Notes under the pieces: generated by a model
Told to the model about the DNA's origin: nothing
The model's input: the letters and a program-made list of their open reading frames with translations, nothing else
Databases searched by the model: none
Source of the DNA: Streptomyces sp. NBC_00091
GTDB lineage: Bacteria; Actinomycetota; Actinomycetes; Streptomycetales; Streptomycetaceae
Reading direction: 5' to 3'
Assembly: GCF_026343185.1 (NCBI RefSeq)
Contig: NZ_JAPEMA010000001.1
Coordinates: 372,001 to 436,000, forward strand
DNA: 64,000 nt
Program-made: the position numbers and the translations under genes
In this document: positions 7,630-16,497 of the stretch, piece by piece
Layout: each line of letters starts with the position of its first letter
How positions within the stretch are numbered: the stretch's first letter is position 1

Positions 7630-10089
7630 GTGAACCTCCCCCAGCTGCACTACACCGGCGGGCCCGGGGGCTCCGGATTCATCTCCGTCACCCCGGGGGT
7701 GAGCGGGGCGCTGCTGCGCGAGGCGGAGCCGCTCGTCCGCTACGAGCCGCCCCCGCAGGCGCCGCCCGCCGGCTTCCCGGAGGCGCTGTCCCTGAGCGTG
7801 CTCCGCGACGGCAGCCGGCTGCTGGCGCGTTCCGTGCGCACCGGCTCCGGCTTCCACGCGCACGCCGTGCACCTGCCGGAGCCCGCCGGTGCCGGGGCGG
7901 CCCGGGGTGCCCTGCCGATCACCGCCTGGGGTTCCGCGCAGTGGGCGGAGCGGAGCCCGGCGGGCGGGCCGCCCCCGCCGCTGGAGCGGGTGCCGGCTCC
8001 GGGGCCGCACGACCGGGCGGCGCTGGCCGCCTTCGTCGCCGCCCGGGGGCCGTGGCTGGCGGGGTTCTTCGCCGATGTGCGCCGGGTCGTGGAGGACCCG
8101 GACGCGCCGCGGATCCTGCTGGTGGAGGAGGACAGCGCGGCGGTGGCCCGCTGGGTGATGCTGGCGTGCGGTGTGCTGCCGCACGAGCGGGGACAGTGGC
8201 TCAGCTTCACCACGTACGCCCGGCGGCCGCTGCTCGCCCCGCAGCGGCTGGTCGGGGTGCTGCCCGGGGAGGAGCCGGGGCGGGGGGAGCGCTGGCGGGT
8301 CTACGGGGCCGGGGGCGCGTCCGCCGCCGGGGACTGCGGGGACCTGTGGGCGCGGACGGCCTCGGCGGTCTGGCTGGCGGCGCGGCCCGAGCTGTTCGCG
8401 CAGGTCCGCCGGCTGCCCGCGGAGCCGTATGCGGCCGGCCCGCTGGCCTCGCTGGCGCTGGCCGCCGGGATCCCCCTGGAACCGGCGGCCCGGGAGGCGG
8501 CGGCCGAGTGGGCCACCGCCGAGGGGGCCACCGCCGGGTGGACCGCCGCCGGGTGGACCGCCGCCGAGGAGGCCACCGCCGGGAGGGCCACCGCCGAGGG
8601 GGCCCGCGCCGGGAGGGCCACCGCCGAGGGGGCCCGCGCCGGGAGGGCCACCCCCGAGGGGGCCCGCGCCGAGGGGGCCACCACTGAGGGGGCCACCGCC
8701 GAGGGGGCCACCACTGAGGGGGCCACCGCCGAGGGGGCCACCACTGAGGGGGCCACCACTGAGGGGGCCACCGCCGGGCACGCGGACGCGCCGCCGGACG
8801 GCGTACGGCTTCCGGCGCGGACGCCGGATCCGGCGAGCGGGGTGGGGGCTGCGGTGGCCGCCGGGCCGCCGGAAGACCCGGCCGCCGGGGCATCGGCGCG
8901 GCCCGGGGAAACCGCGCCCGGGGCCCGGGCGGGGGCGGGCCCCGAGGGCGGTGGCGGCGCTCCGCTCCCGGAGGTGGCGCGGAGGCTGGCCCTCGCCCTG
9001 CTCACCGACCCGGAGCGGGCGTACGGGGAGCAGGCGCGGGAGGCCCTGGCGCGGCTGCCGGTGCTGCGGGCCCTCGTACTCGACCGGCTGGACGCGCTCG
9101 CGGCGGGCGATCCGGCCGCCGGGGCCCGGCTGTTCGCCCGGACCGGGCTGCGGCTGACGGCGGCGGAGGCGCTGCCGCACCTGCGGATGTGCGCGCGGGC
9201 GGCGGAGGTCGTGGGGGCGCGGGCGGACCGGGTCGTCGCGCTGGACACCCTGCTGCGGGAGGCGGGGGTATCGCTGTACGCGGAGCCGCTGCTGCTGCGC
9301 ACCGCGATGCGGCTGGTGTGGGGCGGGCAGCCCCCGGAGGCGGAGGAGGCCGGGCTGGTGCTGGCGACGACGGGCGCCGCCGTGCACCGTGACGCCGGCA
9401 CCTGGGAGCTGCTCGCGCGGGCCGCCGTCCGGGCCCCGGCCGGGGACACGGCGGCGCCGGACCTCGCCGCGGAGCTGCTGCGGCACTTCGCGGCGGAGCT
9501 GCCGGAGCGGCTGCGCCCCTCGCTGCTGCTGCTGGAGCTGGCCCGGGACCTGCGCGCGGGCGGCCCGGGCGGAGACGGGGTCCGCCGGGCCCTGGAGCTG
9601 AGCGCCCTGTCCCCGGAGCCGGGCGCTCGGGAGGCGGCCTACGCGGCGGTGGCCGAGCGGCTGCTCGCGGAGGACGGACCCGACGGGGCCGGGCTGCGGG
9701 CACTGGCCGGGAGCGAGGACGCCGACCTGCTGGCCGCGTACCGCCAAGCCGCGCGCGGCGGCGAGGTGGCGGAGCGGCTGCGGCGCTCGCCGCGCTACCT
9801 CGCCACCTGCTTCGCCGCCTGGTCGGCGCAGCCGGAGGAACAGGCGCAGGCACAGCCGCAGCCCCAGGCAAGCGGCGCGTTGTGGCGGGAGACCCGTACG
9901 GAGCTGCTCGAGGGGGTGCTCCGGCCGCTCGTGCGGGGGCTGCCGCCCGACCGGGTGGCGGCGGCCGGGCGGGAGCTGGCGCGCCTCGACGGCCGGCTGG
10001 CCCGGGAGTTCCGCGCCTGGCGGCGCCCGCCCCGCTCCGCCCGGCTGCGCGCCGCCCTCCTGGCCCTCAGCCGGCGAGCAGGGCGCTGA
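7630..10089 (+). CDS. GTPase-associated protein 1 (GAP1)-like protein with repeat insert
   Basis: 819 aa, GTG at 7630. The N-terminus (LPQLHYTGGPGGSGFISVTP, then LHYTG/SFTTY-type blocks to ~residue 260, including GQWLSFTTYARRP) matches what I recall of actinobacterial GTPase-associated protein 1 (GAP1-N2 and middle domains). GAP1 is a family described in predicted NTP-dependent conflict systems with TRAFAC GTPases. Residues 293-382 are a pentapeptide repeat. The C-terminal ~380 residues are Ala/Leu/Arg-rich and helical. No partner GTPase lies in the window; the opposite-strand neighbours encode a membrane protein and a small protein sharing a motif. The 3' end overlaps the small gene by 23 bp. 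Family assignment is from memory of the pattern. Confidence 0.6.
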   Translation: MNLPQLHYTGGPGGSGFISVTPGVSGALLREAEPLVRYEPPPQAPPAGFPEALSLSVLRDGSRLLARSVRTGSGFHAHAVHLPEPAGAGAARGALPITAWGSAQWAERSPAGGPPPPLERVPAPGPHDRAALAAFVAARGPWLAGFFADVRRVVEDPDAPRILLVEEDSAAVARWVMLACGVLPHERGQWLSFTTYARRPLLAPQRLVGVLPGEEPGRGERWRVYGAGGASAAGDCGDLWARTASAVWLAARPELFAQVRRLPAEPYAAGPLASLALAAGIPLEPAAREAAAEWATAEGATAGWTAAGWTAAEEATAGRATAEGARAGRATAEGARAGRATPEGARAEGATTEGATAEGATTEGATAEGATTEGATTEGATAGHADAPPDGVRLPARTPDPASGVGAAVAAGPPEDPAAGASARPGETAPGARAGAGPEGGGGAPLPEVARRLALALLTDPERAYGEQAREALARLPVLRALVLDRLDALAAGDPAAGARLFARTGLRLTAAEALPHLRMCARAAEVVGARADRVVALDTLLREAGVSLYAEPLLLRTAMRLVWGGQPPEAEEAGLVLATTGAAVHRDAGTWELLARAAVRAPAGDTAAPDLAAELLRHFAAELPERLRPSLLLLELARDLRAGGPGGDGVRRALELSALSPEPGAREAAYAAVAERLLAEDGPDGAGLRALAGSEDADLLAAYRQAARGGEVAERLRRSPRYLATCFAAWSAQPEEQAQAQPQPQASGALWRETRTELLEGVLRPLVRGLPPDRVAAAGRELARLDGRLAREFRAWRRPPRSARLRAALLALSRRAGR
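8506..8775 (+). repeat. Eighteen tandem 15-bp units encoding pentapeptides
   Basis: Within the GAP1 gene, exactly 270 bp divide into eighteen 15-bp units with consensus gagggggccaccgcc. They encode EGATA/EGATT plus variants EGARA, GRATA and GWTAA. Units 12-18 are almost identical, pointing to recent slippage. All unit changes keep the reading frame. Confidence 0.9.
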
Positions 10090-10399
10090 TCTGCTGGGCG
10101 AGGGCCAGGCCGCCGCTGCCCGCGCCCAGGCCGAGGGTGATGGTCTCCAGGCAGCGCCGGATCAGCCCGGGTTCGGGGGCGCGGCGCTCCTGGCCGGCCT
10201 GTTCCAGTTCGCCGCGCAGGGTCTGCGCGGCGTCGATGCGGTCCTGGGCGGCGCCCTCGCTGCGCAGCCACCCGGCGAGTTCGGCGGCCAGCCGCAGGAC
10301 CCGGGCGGCGTCGTCCTCCTGCTGCCCGATGTTGATGACGCCGCCGTCGCCGTAGTTCCCGGGGCCGTTGATGTTCCCGTGGAAGTGGTACGTGCCCAT
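10067..10399 (-). CDS. Small helical protein with N-terminal INGPGN motif
   Basis: 110 aa, ATG at 10399 after a GGAGCC site. Residues 4-20 read YHFHGNINGPGNYGDGG. The rest is predicted helical (ARVLRLAAELAGWLRSEG, RIDAAQTLRGELEQAG, ETITLGLGAGSGGLALAQQI) with a mildly hydrophobic C-terminus. The N-terminal motif recurs at the C-terminus of the upstream gene product. It is second in a two-gene operon (38 bp gap) and its end overlaps the GAP1 gene tail. I do not recognise a named family. The arrangement resembles adaptor proteins that pair through a shared short motif, but that is inference. Confidence 0.7.
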   Translation of the reverse strand: MGTYHFHGNINGPGNYGDGGVINIGQQEDDAARVLRLAAELAGWLRSEGAAQDRIDAAQTLRGELEQAGQERRAPEPGLIRRCLETITLGLGAGSGGLALAQQISALLAG

Positions 10400-10437
10400 C
10401 GGGGCTCCTCGTCCGGTGTCGTGGGTGCGTGGAGGGC

Positions 10438-11946
10438 TCAGGACTTGGCGGGGGCCGGGGGCGGGGCGCCGCCCCCGGCGGCCGGGGAGGGTCCGGGGCT
10501 GCCGGCCATGCTCACCGTGCCGCCGGCCCCGAAGTTGCCCGGCCCGTTGATGGGCCCCTGGAAGGTGTAGCTGTGGTGGTTGATGACCCGCTGGGCCTTC
10601 TCGAAGGAGCTGGTGTCGACGTTGTGGGCCTTCAGGAACCGCTCGGTGGCGGTGAGCACGCCCTGCTGGAGGCGCTGGAGGAAGTCCACGGCGTCCGTCT
10701 GCTCGGAGAACCCCATGCGCTCCCAGTCGCCGGCCCGCTCGCGGATGCCGCCGGTCGCCCCGTAGTCGAACTCGATGTGCCGTCTGCCGATGACCCAGCG
10801 CCAGTACCGCAGCCGGGCCCACCGCAGCCCTCTCTCCCAGCCCCTGCGCAGCAGCCTGGCCGGCGCCTTGCACAGGGCGGGCAGGAACCGCCGTGTGGTG
10901 AAGGCGACCAGGGTCCACCAGCGGCCGAAGGGGTCCAGCCGGAGCTTGCGCGCCTCCTCGAAGCCGGACCGCAGGGGCGGGATGACGTAGGCGGCCACCT
11001 CCCAGGTGAGGCTGGGGTGCTGGAGCCGGGCCCGCAGGTGCATGGAGACGATGACCCGGCCGCCCTCACCGGCCCGCTCCAGGCACAGGTACGTCCGCAT
11101 GCCCGCGCCGGGCCGGGTCAGCCCCGCCCGGAGCATCTCCGGCGGGACGACGGGGCGCGGCCTGGCCAGCGGGTCGGGCAGCAGTGTCTGGCCCGCGTAC
11201 AGGACGCGGGTGCCGAGCACGTACATACGGTCCTGGGTGCGCAGCCCTTCCAGGCCGGCGATGTTGCCCATCTGCTCGGCGACGAAGCCGTGCAGGTCGA
11301 CCACGTCGAAGGGGATGATGTCCGGTGCCTCCCCGCCGGAGGGGTTCGCGGCGGGGGTGCTGACGTCGATGGGCTGCCAGACCCGCTCCTGGAAGGCCCT
11401 GCCGCTGCCGACGAACGGGCTGTCCTGCTCCGCCCCCTCGTGGTACGGGATCGCGTTGGCGCGTTCCTGCTCGCGCAGCGCGGCCTCGACGGCCGGGCCG
11501 AGCGGCGGGGCCAGCTCGCCGGGCGCCGCCTCGTCCCGGATCACCCGCAAGGCCAGCGTCCGCGCCCTGTGTTCGGCGGCCAGCACCAGCACCCAGGCGG
11601 CGAGGAGCCCGCCCACGATCGCGAACCGGGACCAGACCAGCAGCTCGGGCCGGTGGCCGACGCTCCCGTAGACGCGCAGGAAGATGCCGCCTGCCACGGC
11701 CGCGAGCAGCCCCGTGAGCAGTGCGTCCTTCAGGTCGGCGCGGCTCGCCGCCGCGCGGGCGTGCCGGGCCACCGCCACGAGGTCGACGCCGAGCGAGGGG
11801 CCGAGCGCCTCCAGCCGGTCCTCGATGAGTTCGACGGCCGTTTCGCGGGCGAAGTCCTCGTCCAGGTGTGCGGCCGCGCTCAGCAGCCGGTTGGTCGCGT
11901 CGTCCCCGTACGTGACGAGTCCGGGTAAGCCTCTGCCGTCCGCCAT
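10438..11946 (-). CDS. Membrane protein with C-terminal INGPGN motif
   Basis: 502 aa, ATG at 11946 with a GGAGG site. Residues 1-70 are soluble and helical. Two membrane segments follow at ~80-100 (LLTGLLAAVAGGIFLRVYG) and ~108-125 (FAIVGGLLAAWVLVLAA). A large, probably cytosolic domain (~130-450) includes MYVLGTRVLYAGQTLLPD, MRTYLCLERAGEGGRVIVSM and an Arg-rich stretch (RLLRRGWERGLRWARLRYWR). Residues 460-476 read YTFQGPINGPGNFGAGG, then a Pro/Ala/Gly tail. The same motif opens the downstream small protein. No family recognised; possibly a membrane effector or sensor tied to the adjacent GAP1 locus. Confidence 0.75.
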   Translation of the reverse strand: MADGRGLPGLVTYGDDATNRLLSAAAHLDEDFARETAVELIEDRLEALGPSLGVDLVAVARHARAAASRADLKDALLTGLLAAVAGGIFLRVYGSVGHRPELLVWSRFAIVGGLLAAWVLVLAAEHRARTLALRVIRDEAAPGELAPPLGPAVEAALREQERANAIPYHEGAEQDSPFVGSGRAFQERVWQPIDVSTPAANPSGGEAPDIIPFDVVDLHGFVAEQMGNIAGLEGLRTQDRMYVLGTRVLYAGQTLLPDPLARPRPVVPPEMLRAGLTRPGAGMRTYLCLERAGEGGRVIVSMHLRARLQHPSLTWEVAAYVIPPLRSGFEEARKLRLDPFGRWWTLVAFTTRRFLPALCKAPARLLRRGWERGLRWARLRYWRWVIGRRHIEFDYGATGGIRERAGDWERMGFSEQTDAVDFLQRLQQGVLTATERFLKAHNVDTSSFEKAQRVINHHSYTFQGPINGPGNFGAGGTVSMAGSPGPSPAAGGGAPPPAPAKS

Positions 11947-12120
11947 CTTCCGCCTCCCCCGTGGTGGTCGACCCACGATACGGAAAGCCGTGCGCGGTGT
12001 CCCGGGGTACGACGGCCCCGTGTCCGGGTGGAAGCGCGGATTTCCTCCTGAGCATCCCCACAAGGGAACTGAGCATCCGTACTCAGGCCCGGGCGGGGCC
12101 GGATCGTCATCGTTGGGGGC

Positions 12121-13143
12121 ATGACGTTTCAGCCATGTGATCCCCGGCCGCGCGTCGGCATAACCGCCGTCGGCAGCCTGTTGCCCGAGGACGTGCTGTC
12201 CTCCGACGACCTCCAGCGGGAGGTGGCCCGGCGCAGTGGTCTGACGCTGCCCGCGCGGCTCCTGACACAGGCCACCGGGATCGTCTCGCGCCGGGTCGCG
12301 GGCCCCGGGGTGTACGCCTCCACGCTCGCGGTGGGCGCGGCCCGCCGGGCGCTGGACTCGGCCGGGCTCGGCCCGCTCGACGTGGACCTGCTGGTCTTCG
12401 CCTCCGCCTCCCGGGACATGGTCGAGCCCGCCACCGCGCACATCGTGCAGGCGGAACTCGGCTCCAGGGCCCACGCCGTGGACGTGACGAACGCCTGCAA
12501 CAGCTTCGTCAACGGGATCGACCTCGCGCGCAGCGCGATCCTCGCGGGGCGGGCCCGCCGGGCGCTCGTGGTCACCGGGGAGACCCCGAGCCGGGCGGTG
12601 CGCAGGGCGCCCGCCGATTTCGCGGAGTTCCGCAGCGGTTTCGCCGGCTACACCTTCGGCGACGCGGGCGCGGCCGTGCTCCTGGAGGCGGTGGAGCGCG
12701 GCGGGATCCTGGACGTGGACAGTGAGACGCATTCGGAGCACTGGGAGGTCGGGGGGATCCCGGGCGGCGGGTCGCGGTACCCGCGCGGGGACGCGTACAC
12801 GTATTTCCAGGGTGACGGGCACGAGCTGCGCGGGGTCTTCGAGAAGGTGGGCACGGCGGTCATAGACCGGACCCTGCACCGGACGGGCATGGGCTGGGAC
12901 GGCTTCGCGAAGGTGCTGGTGCACCAGGTGACGGTGCCGTACCTGGAGCGGTTCGCGGAGCTGACCGGGGTGCCGGCGGACAAGCTGGTGGTCACGGTGC
13001 CCGAGCTGGGCAATGTGGCGAGCGCGAGCATCGGGGTGCAGCTGGAGCGGGTCTTCCCGGAACTGGCCGCCGGTGAACGGGTGTTGTTCGTCGGGCTGGG
13101 CGGGGGCATCAGCATCATGACGATGGTCTGGGAGAAGTCATGA
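12121..13143 (+). CDS. Ketoacyl-ACP synthase III-type (OleA-like) condensing enzyme
   Basis: 340 aa, ATG at 12121. The thiolase-fold catalytic triad is visible: Cys in VDVTNACNSFVNGIDLA, His in VLVHQVTVPYLE, Asn in ELGNVASASIGVQL. The glycine-rich C-terminal loop is LFVGLGGGISIMTM. Either KASIII (priming with acyl-CoA) or OleA (head-to-head condensation of two acyl chains) chemistry fits. The neighbouring AMP-ligase and NAD-dependent reductase favour an OleA-like role. First gene of a five-gene operon whose members all overlap by 1-4 bp. Confidence 0.8.
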   Translation: MTFQPCDPRPRVGITAVGSLLPEDVLSSDDLQREVARRSGLTLPARLLTQATGIVSRRVAGPGVYASTLAVGAARRALDSAGLGPLDVDLLVFASASRDMVEPATAHIVQAELGSRAHAVDVTNACNSFVNGIDLARSAILAGRARRALVVTGETPSRAVRRAPADFAEFRSGFAGYTFGDAGAAVLLEAVERGGILDVDSETHSEHWEVGGIPGGGSRYPRGDAYTYFQGDGHELRGVFEKVGTAVIDRTLHRTGMGWDGFAKVLVHQVTVPYLERFAELTGVPADKLVVTVPELGNVASASIGVQLERVFPELAAGERVLFVGLGGGISIMTMVWEKS

Positions 13144-13886
13144 GTACGCGGATGTGGGTGGTGGTGCCCGCGCACGAGGAGGAGGCGCGGCTCGGCGGCA
13201 CCCTGCGGGCGCTGGCCGCGCAGCGGGACCGGGACTTCACGCTGCTGGTCGTGGACAACGCCTCGGCGGACAACACGGCCGGGATCGCACGGGAGTTCGC
13301 GGCGGGCGCGCCCTTCCCGGTGGAGGTGATCGAGGAGCCGGAGAAGGGGGTCGGCTCGGCGGTGGACACCGGTTTCCGGTACGCGATCGCGCGGGGCGCG
13401 ACCCTGCTGGCCCGTACGGACGCCGACTGCCTGCCCGGGCCCGGTTGGGCGGGGGCGGCGCGGGCCGCGCTGCTGGGCCGGCCCGGTCTGGTGTGCGGGC
13501 GGATCACGGCGCGCCGCGACGAGCACGGGCCGCTGGGCCGGGCCGCCTTCACCGCACTGGTGGCGCTGGCCGCCCTGTTCGGGCGGCTGCGGCCCGAGCA
13601 CTCCCGCCGGCACGGTTTCCGGGCGCCGTACCGGATGCACGCGGGGAACAACATGGCCATCACCGCCGAGCTGTACCTGGCCGTCGGCGGGATGCCCCGG
13701 CGGCCCTCGCCGACGGACCGGCTCTTCCTGAACGCGGTACGCCGCCACACCGACCGGATCAGCCGCTGCCGGGGCATGGTCGTGGAGAACTCCACGCGCC
13801 GGCTGCGCGCGTACGGCCTCGCCGGAACCGCCCGCTGGTACCTCGACCAGGGCAGCGGCACACACGGAACGGACGACCCCCGCTGA
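13140..13886 (+). CDS. Family 2 glycosyltransferase
   Basis: 248 aa; the ATG overlaps the preceding stop (ATGA). The GT-A fold is shown by WVVVPAHEEEARLGGTLRAL, LLVVDNASADNTA and LARTDADCLPGPGW (DxD-like metal site). MHAGNNMAI and MVVENSTRRLRAYGLAGTA complete the GT2 catalytic region. No membrane segment is evident. In context it could glycosylate or transfer a sugar onto the lipid-like product of this operon; the acceptor is unknown. Confidence 0.82.
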   Translation: MSTRMWVVVPAHEEEARLGGTLRALAAQRDRDFTLLVVDNASADNTAGIAREFAAGAPFPVEVIEEPEKGVGSAVDTGFRYAIARGATLLARTDADCLPGPGWAGAARAALLGRPGLVCGRITARRDEHGPLGRAAFTALVALAALFGRLRPEHSRRHGFRAPYRMHAGNNMAITAELYLAVGGMPRRPSPTDRLFLNAVRRHTDRISRCRGMVVENSTRRLRAYGLAGTARWYLDQGSGTHGTDDPR

Positions 13887-15415
13887 TGCTGGACCGACTC
13901 GACCACGCGCTGCGCACCCGCCCCGAGCGGCCCGCCGTGCTCTCGGCCACCCGTACGGGCGCCACCCGGGTACGCGCCACCCGGGGTGAACTCGCCGGAC
14001 TGGCCGACGCGTTCGCCGCCGCGCTGCACGCGCGCGGGCTGCGCGCCGGGGACACCGTCGGGGTCGCCGTACGGCCCGGGCCGCGCGCGCTGGCGGTGCT
14101 GCTCGCGCTGTGGCGGCTCGGGCTGCGCGGCGCGGTGCTGGACCCCGGGGCCGGGGCCGAGGTGCTGCGGGCCCGGCTCGCGCTGGCGCGGCCCGCGCTG
14201 GTGCTGGCCGACGCCGCCGCGCAGGCGGTGGCGGGGTGGGCCCGGCCGCTGGCCCGGCGGGCGGCGCTGGAGCTGCCGGAGCTGGCCGCGCTGGGTCCGG
14301 TGGCCACCGTCGGGCCCCGGCTGCCGGGGTGCGCGCCCGCGCTGGACCTGGGGGCGCCGCGGGCGGGGGTGCCCGCCGGGGGCGAGGGGTACGAGGGGGA
14401 TGGCGACGCGGTGATCGTGTTCACCTCCGGGACCACCTCGCGGCCCCGGGCCGTGGTGCACACCCGGGCGGGGCTGGCCGCGGGGATGGAGACGGTGTCG
14501 GCGCTGTTCGACGCCTGTGCCGAAGGGCCCGTGCTGGGCGGCACCTTCTTCGTGCTGGTGCCCTCGCTGACGCGCGGGGCGCCGGTCGCGCTGCCGGCCC
14601 GCTCCCCCGCCGTGCTGGCCCGCCAGCTGGCCCGGCTGCGGCCCCGGGACAGCTACCTGACCCCGCCGCAGCTGCGGGACGCGCTCGGCGCGGGGGCCAG
14701 GTTCGGGGGCCGGGTGTGGACGGGTTCGGCTCCGGCGAGCGCCGCCCTGCTGGGCCGGGTCCGGGAGGCGGGCGCGGAGCAGGCGTGGGGGGTGTACGCG
14801 CTGACGGAGCTGTTCCCGGCCGCGGCGGTGGAGTCCCGGGAGAAGGCGGCCTTCGACGGGGCCGGGGACCTGGTCGGCGCCCCGCTGCCCGGGGTGCGGA
14901 CCGCCCTGGACGCGGACGGGCAGCTGCTGCTGGCCGGGCCCGCGGCCCGGGACCGCTACCTGGGGGAGGCGCCCGATCCGTGGGTGGCCACCGGGGACCG
15001 GGCGAGCCTGGACGGCGCGGGCCGGATCGTGCTGGAGGGCCGCTGCAAGGACATGGTGCTGCGCAGGGCGGAGAACATCTACCCGGGTCTGTACGAGCCG
15101 GCCCTGCACGTGCCGGGGGTGGAGCTGGGCGTGCTCGTCGGGGTTCCGGCGGGCGACGGGGACGAGCGTCTGGTGGCGGTGGTCCAGCCGCAGCCCGGTG
15201 TCCCCGAACCAGCCCTGCGGGCCGCGCTGTCGGAGCCGCTGCGGCGGATGGGCACGGCCCGCCCGGACGCGCTGCTGTTCGCGCGGATCCCGCTGTCGGG
15301 GCGCTCGCGCAAACCGGACCGCGCGGCGGTGTCGGCGCTGGCGGCCCGCCGCCTCGGCGCCCCGCCCGGCAGCACGTACAGCACCACTTCGATCAGGGAG
15401 GTACCGGCCCGATGA
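13886..15415 (+). CDS. AMP-dependent acyl ligase (OleC-like or fatty-acyl-AMP ligase)
   Basis: 509 aa; ATG overlaps the previous stop by 1 bp (TGATG). The adenylation P-loop reads VIVFTSGTTSRPRAVVHT, with an Arg in place of the usual Lys. Further A-motifs are YALTELFPAAAV, WVATGDRASLDGAGRIVLEG and GRCKDMVLRRAENIYPG. The terminal ligase lysine is probably in SGRSRKPDRAAV. It should activate an acyl or beta-hydroxyacyl acid as its adenylate. In Ole systems the homologue OleC cyclises beta-hydroxy acids to beta-lactones; here either that or simple acyl activation is possible. Confidence 0.78.
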   Translation: MLDRLDHALRTRPERPAVLSATRTGATRVRATRGELAGLADAFAAALHARGLRAGDTVGVAVRPGPRALAVLLALWRLGLRGAVLDPGAGAEVLRARLALARPALVLADAAAQAVAGWARPLARRAALELPELAALGPVATVGPRLPGCAPALDLGAPRAGVPAGGEGYEGDGDAVIVFTSGTTSRPRAVVHTRAGLAAGMETVSALFDACAEGPVLGGTFFVLVPSLTRGAPVALPARSPAVLARQLARLRPRDSYLTPPQLRDALGAGARFGGRVWTGSAPASAALLGRVREAGAEQAWGVYALTELFPAAAVESREKAAFDGAGDLVGAPLPGVRTALDADGQLLLAGPAARDRYLGEAPDPWVATGDRASLDGAGRIVLEGRCKDMVLRRAENIYPGLYEPALHVPGVELGVLVGVPAGDGDERLVAVVQPQPGVPEPALRAALSEPLRRMGTARPDALLFARIPLSGRSRKPDRAAVSALAARRLGAPPGSTYSTTSIREVPAR

Positions 15416-16497
15416 GCGGTCACACCAGGGCGCGCCGGCGCGACCGCAGGGTCTACCTGCGCAGCCACCCGCTGCTGTTCGGGCTGCTCGCCGCCACGCG
15501 CGGGCGGGCGGTACGCCGGATCGGGGGCACGGTGCTGGTGCACGACGCGGAGGCCTACCGGGAGGCGCTGACCGGGCTGCCGCTGGACCGTACGGCCGCG
15601 GGGACGACCGGCGGCGCCGCGCGGGAGGCGCTCGGCGGCGGCGGGGGCGTGCTGTTCGACCAGGAGGGCGGCGGGCACCGGGCCGGCCGGCGCTCGCTCG
15701 CGGAGGGGCTCGGGGCGGCCGGGGTCGAGCGGCTGCGCGCGGTGTGGCAGCCGCTGCTGGTACGGGGGCTCGCGCCGCTGGGCCGGGGTGCGGAGGTGGA
15801 CGTGGTGGAACTGGCGCGGGAGCTGGCCGGGTCGGTGGCGGGCGCCCTGCTGGAGTGCGGGGCCGGGCCGGCGGAGCTGGCGGAGGCGGCCGCGCAGGCC
15901 GCGGCGGCCTCGGTGCGCAGCCACCTGCCGGGCCCGCCGAGGCCCGGGGCGGCGGCGCGGGCGGCCGGGGCGGCGGAGCGGCTCCAGGGGCTGCTGGGCG
16001 GCGGGGACGCCCTGGACGCGATGGTGGCGGTGGCCGCGGTGAACACCACCGTGGCGGCCCTGCCCCGGGCCGTCGCCTGGTGCGCGGACGCCGGGCTGTG
16101 GGAGCAGGCCGCGGACGGGGGGCTGCGGCCCCGGCTGGTGGAGGAGCTGCTGCGGGTCACGGCGGCCTCGCCGGTGCTGCCCCGGGTCGCGGCGGGGGCG
16201 GGGACGGTCGGGGGCTGTCCGGTGCGCGGCGGGGACCGGCTGCTGCTGGTGGCCCGGCACGCGGCCGGGGCGCACCGGCGTGACCCCGACGGCCGGGATC
16301 CGGCCGGGCCGGGGGTGGCGCGGCTGGTGTTCGGGGCGGGGCCGCACGTCTGCCCGGGGGCCCGGCTGGCCACCGCGCTGCTGGCCGACGTCCTCGAGGG
16401 GCTGGCCGGGTACCGGCCGGTGGTGGCGCGGGCCCGGGTGGACCGGGGGGCGGCGCTGCCGGGGTGGCGCGTGCTGAGGGTGAGGGCGGGCGCGTGA
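15412..16497 (+). CDS. Short, divergent cytochrome P450
   Basis: 361 aa, shorter than the ~400 of most bacterial P450s; ATGA overlap with the ligase gene. The heme loop LVFGAGPHVCPGARLATALL is intact (Cys ligand) and the K-helix ExxR is present (VEELLRVTAASPVLPR). The I-helix segment AMVAVAAVNTTVAALPRA lacks the typical [AG]GxxT with an acidic partner. The N-terminal region is reduced. It is probably an oxidase of the operon's lipid product, but the altered I-helix could mean unusual chemistry. Confidence 0.8.
   Translation: MSGHTRARRRDRRVYLRSHPLLFGLLAATRGRAVRRIGGTVLVHDAEAYREALTGLPLDRTAAGTTGGAAREALGGGGGVLFDQEGGGHRAGRRSLAEGLGAAGVERLRAVWQPLLVRGLAPLGRGAEVDVVELARELAGSVAGALLECGAGPAELAEAAAQAAAASVRSHLPGPPRPGAAARAAGAAERLQGLLGGGDALDAMVAVAAVNTTVAALPRAVAWCADAGLWEQAADGGLRPRLVEELLRVTAASPVLPRVAAGAGTVGGCPVRGGDRLLLVARHAAGAHRRDPDGRDPAGPGVARLVFGAGPHVCPGARLATALLADVLEGLAGYRPVVARARVDRGAALPGWRVLRVRAGA

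Noticed and set aside
5265..8687. 1140-codon + strand frame antisense to the phospholipase C gene
   Set aside because: Low-complexity Val/Gly/Arg-rich translation, no domains; the minus-strand phospholipase C is unmistakable.
10340..10569. Shared motif as a known BASS or RHIM amyloid motif
   Set aside because: The pattern INGPGN[YF]GxGG does not match the N/Q-G-[VI]-Q-type consensus I know; kept only as an analogy.
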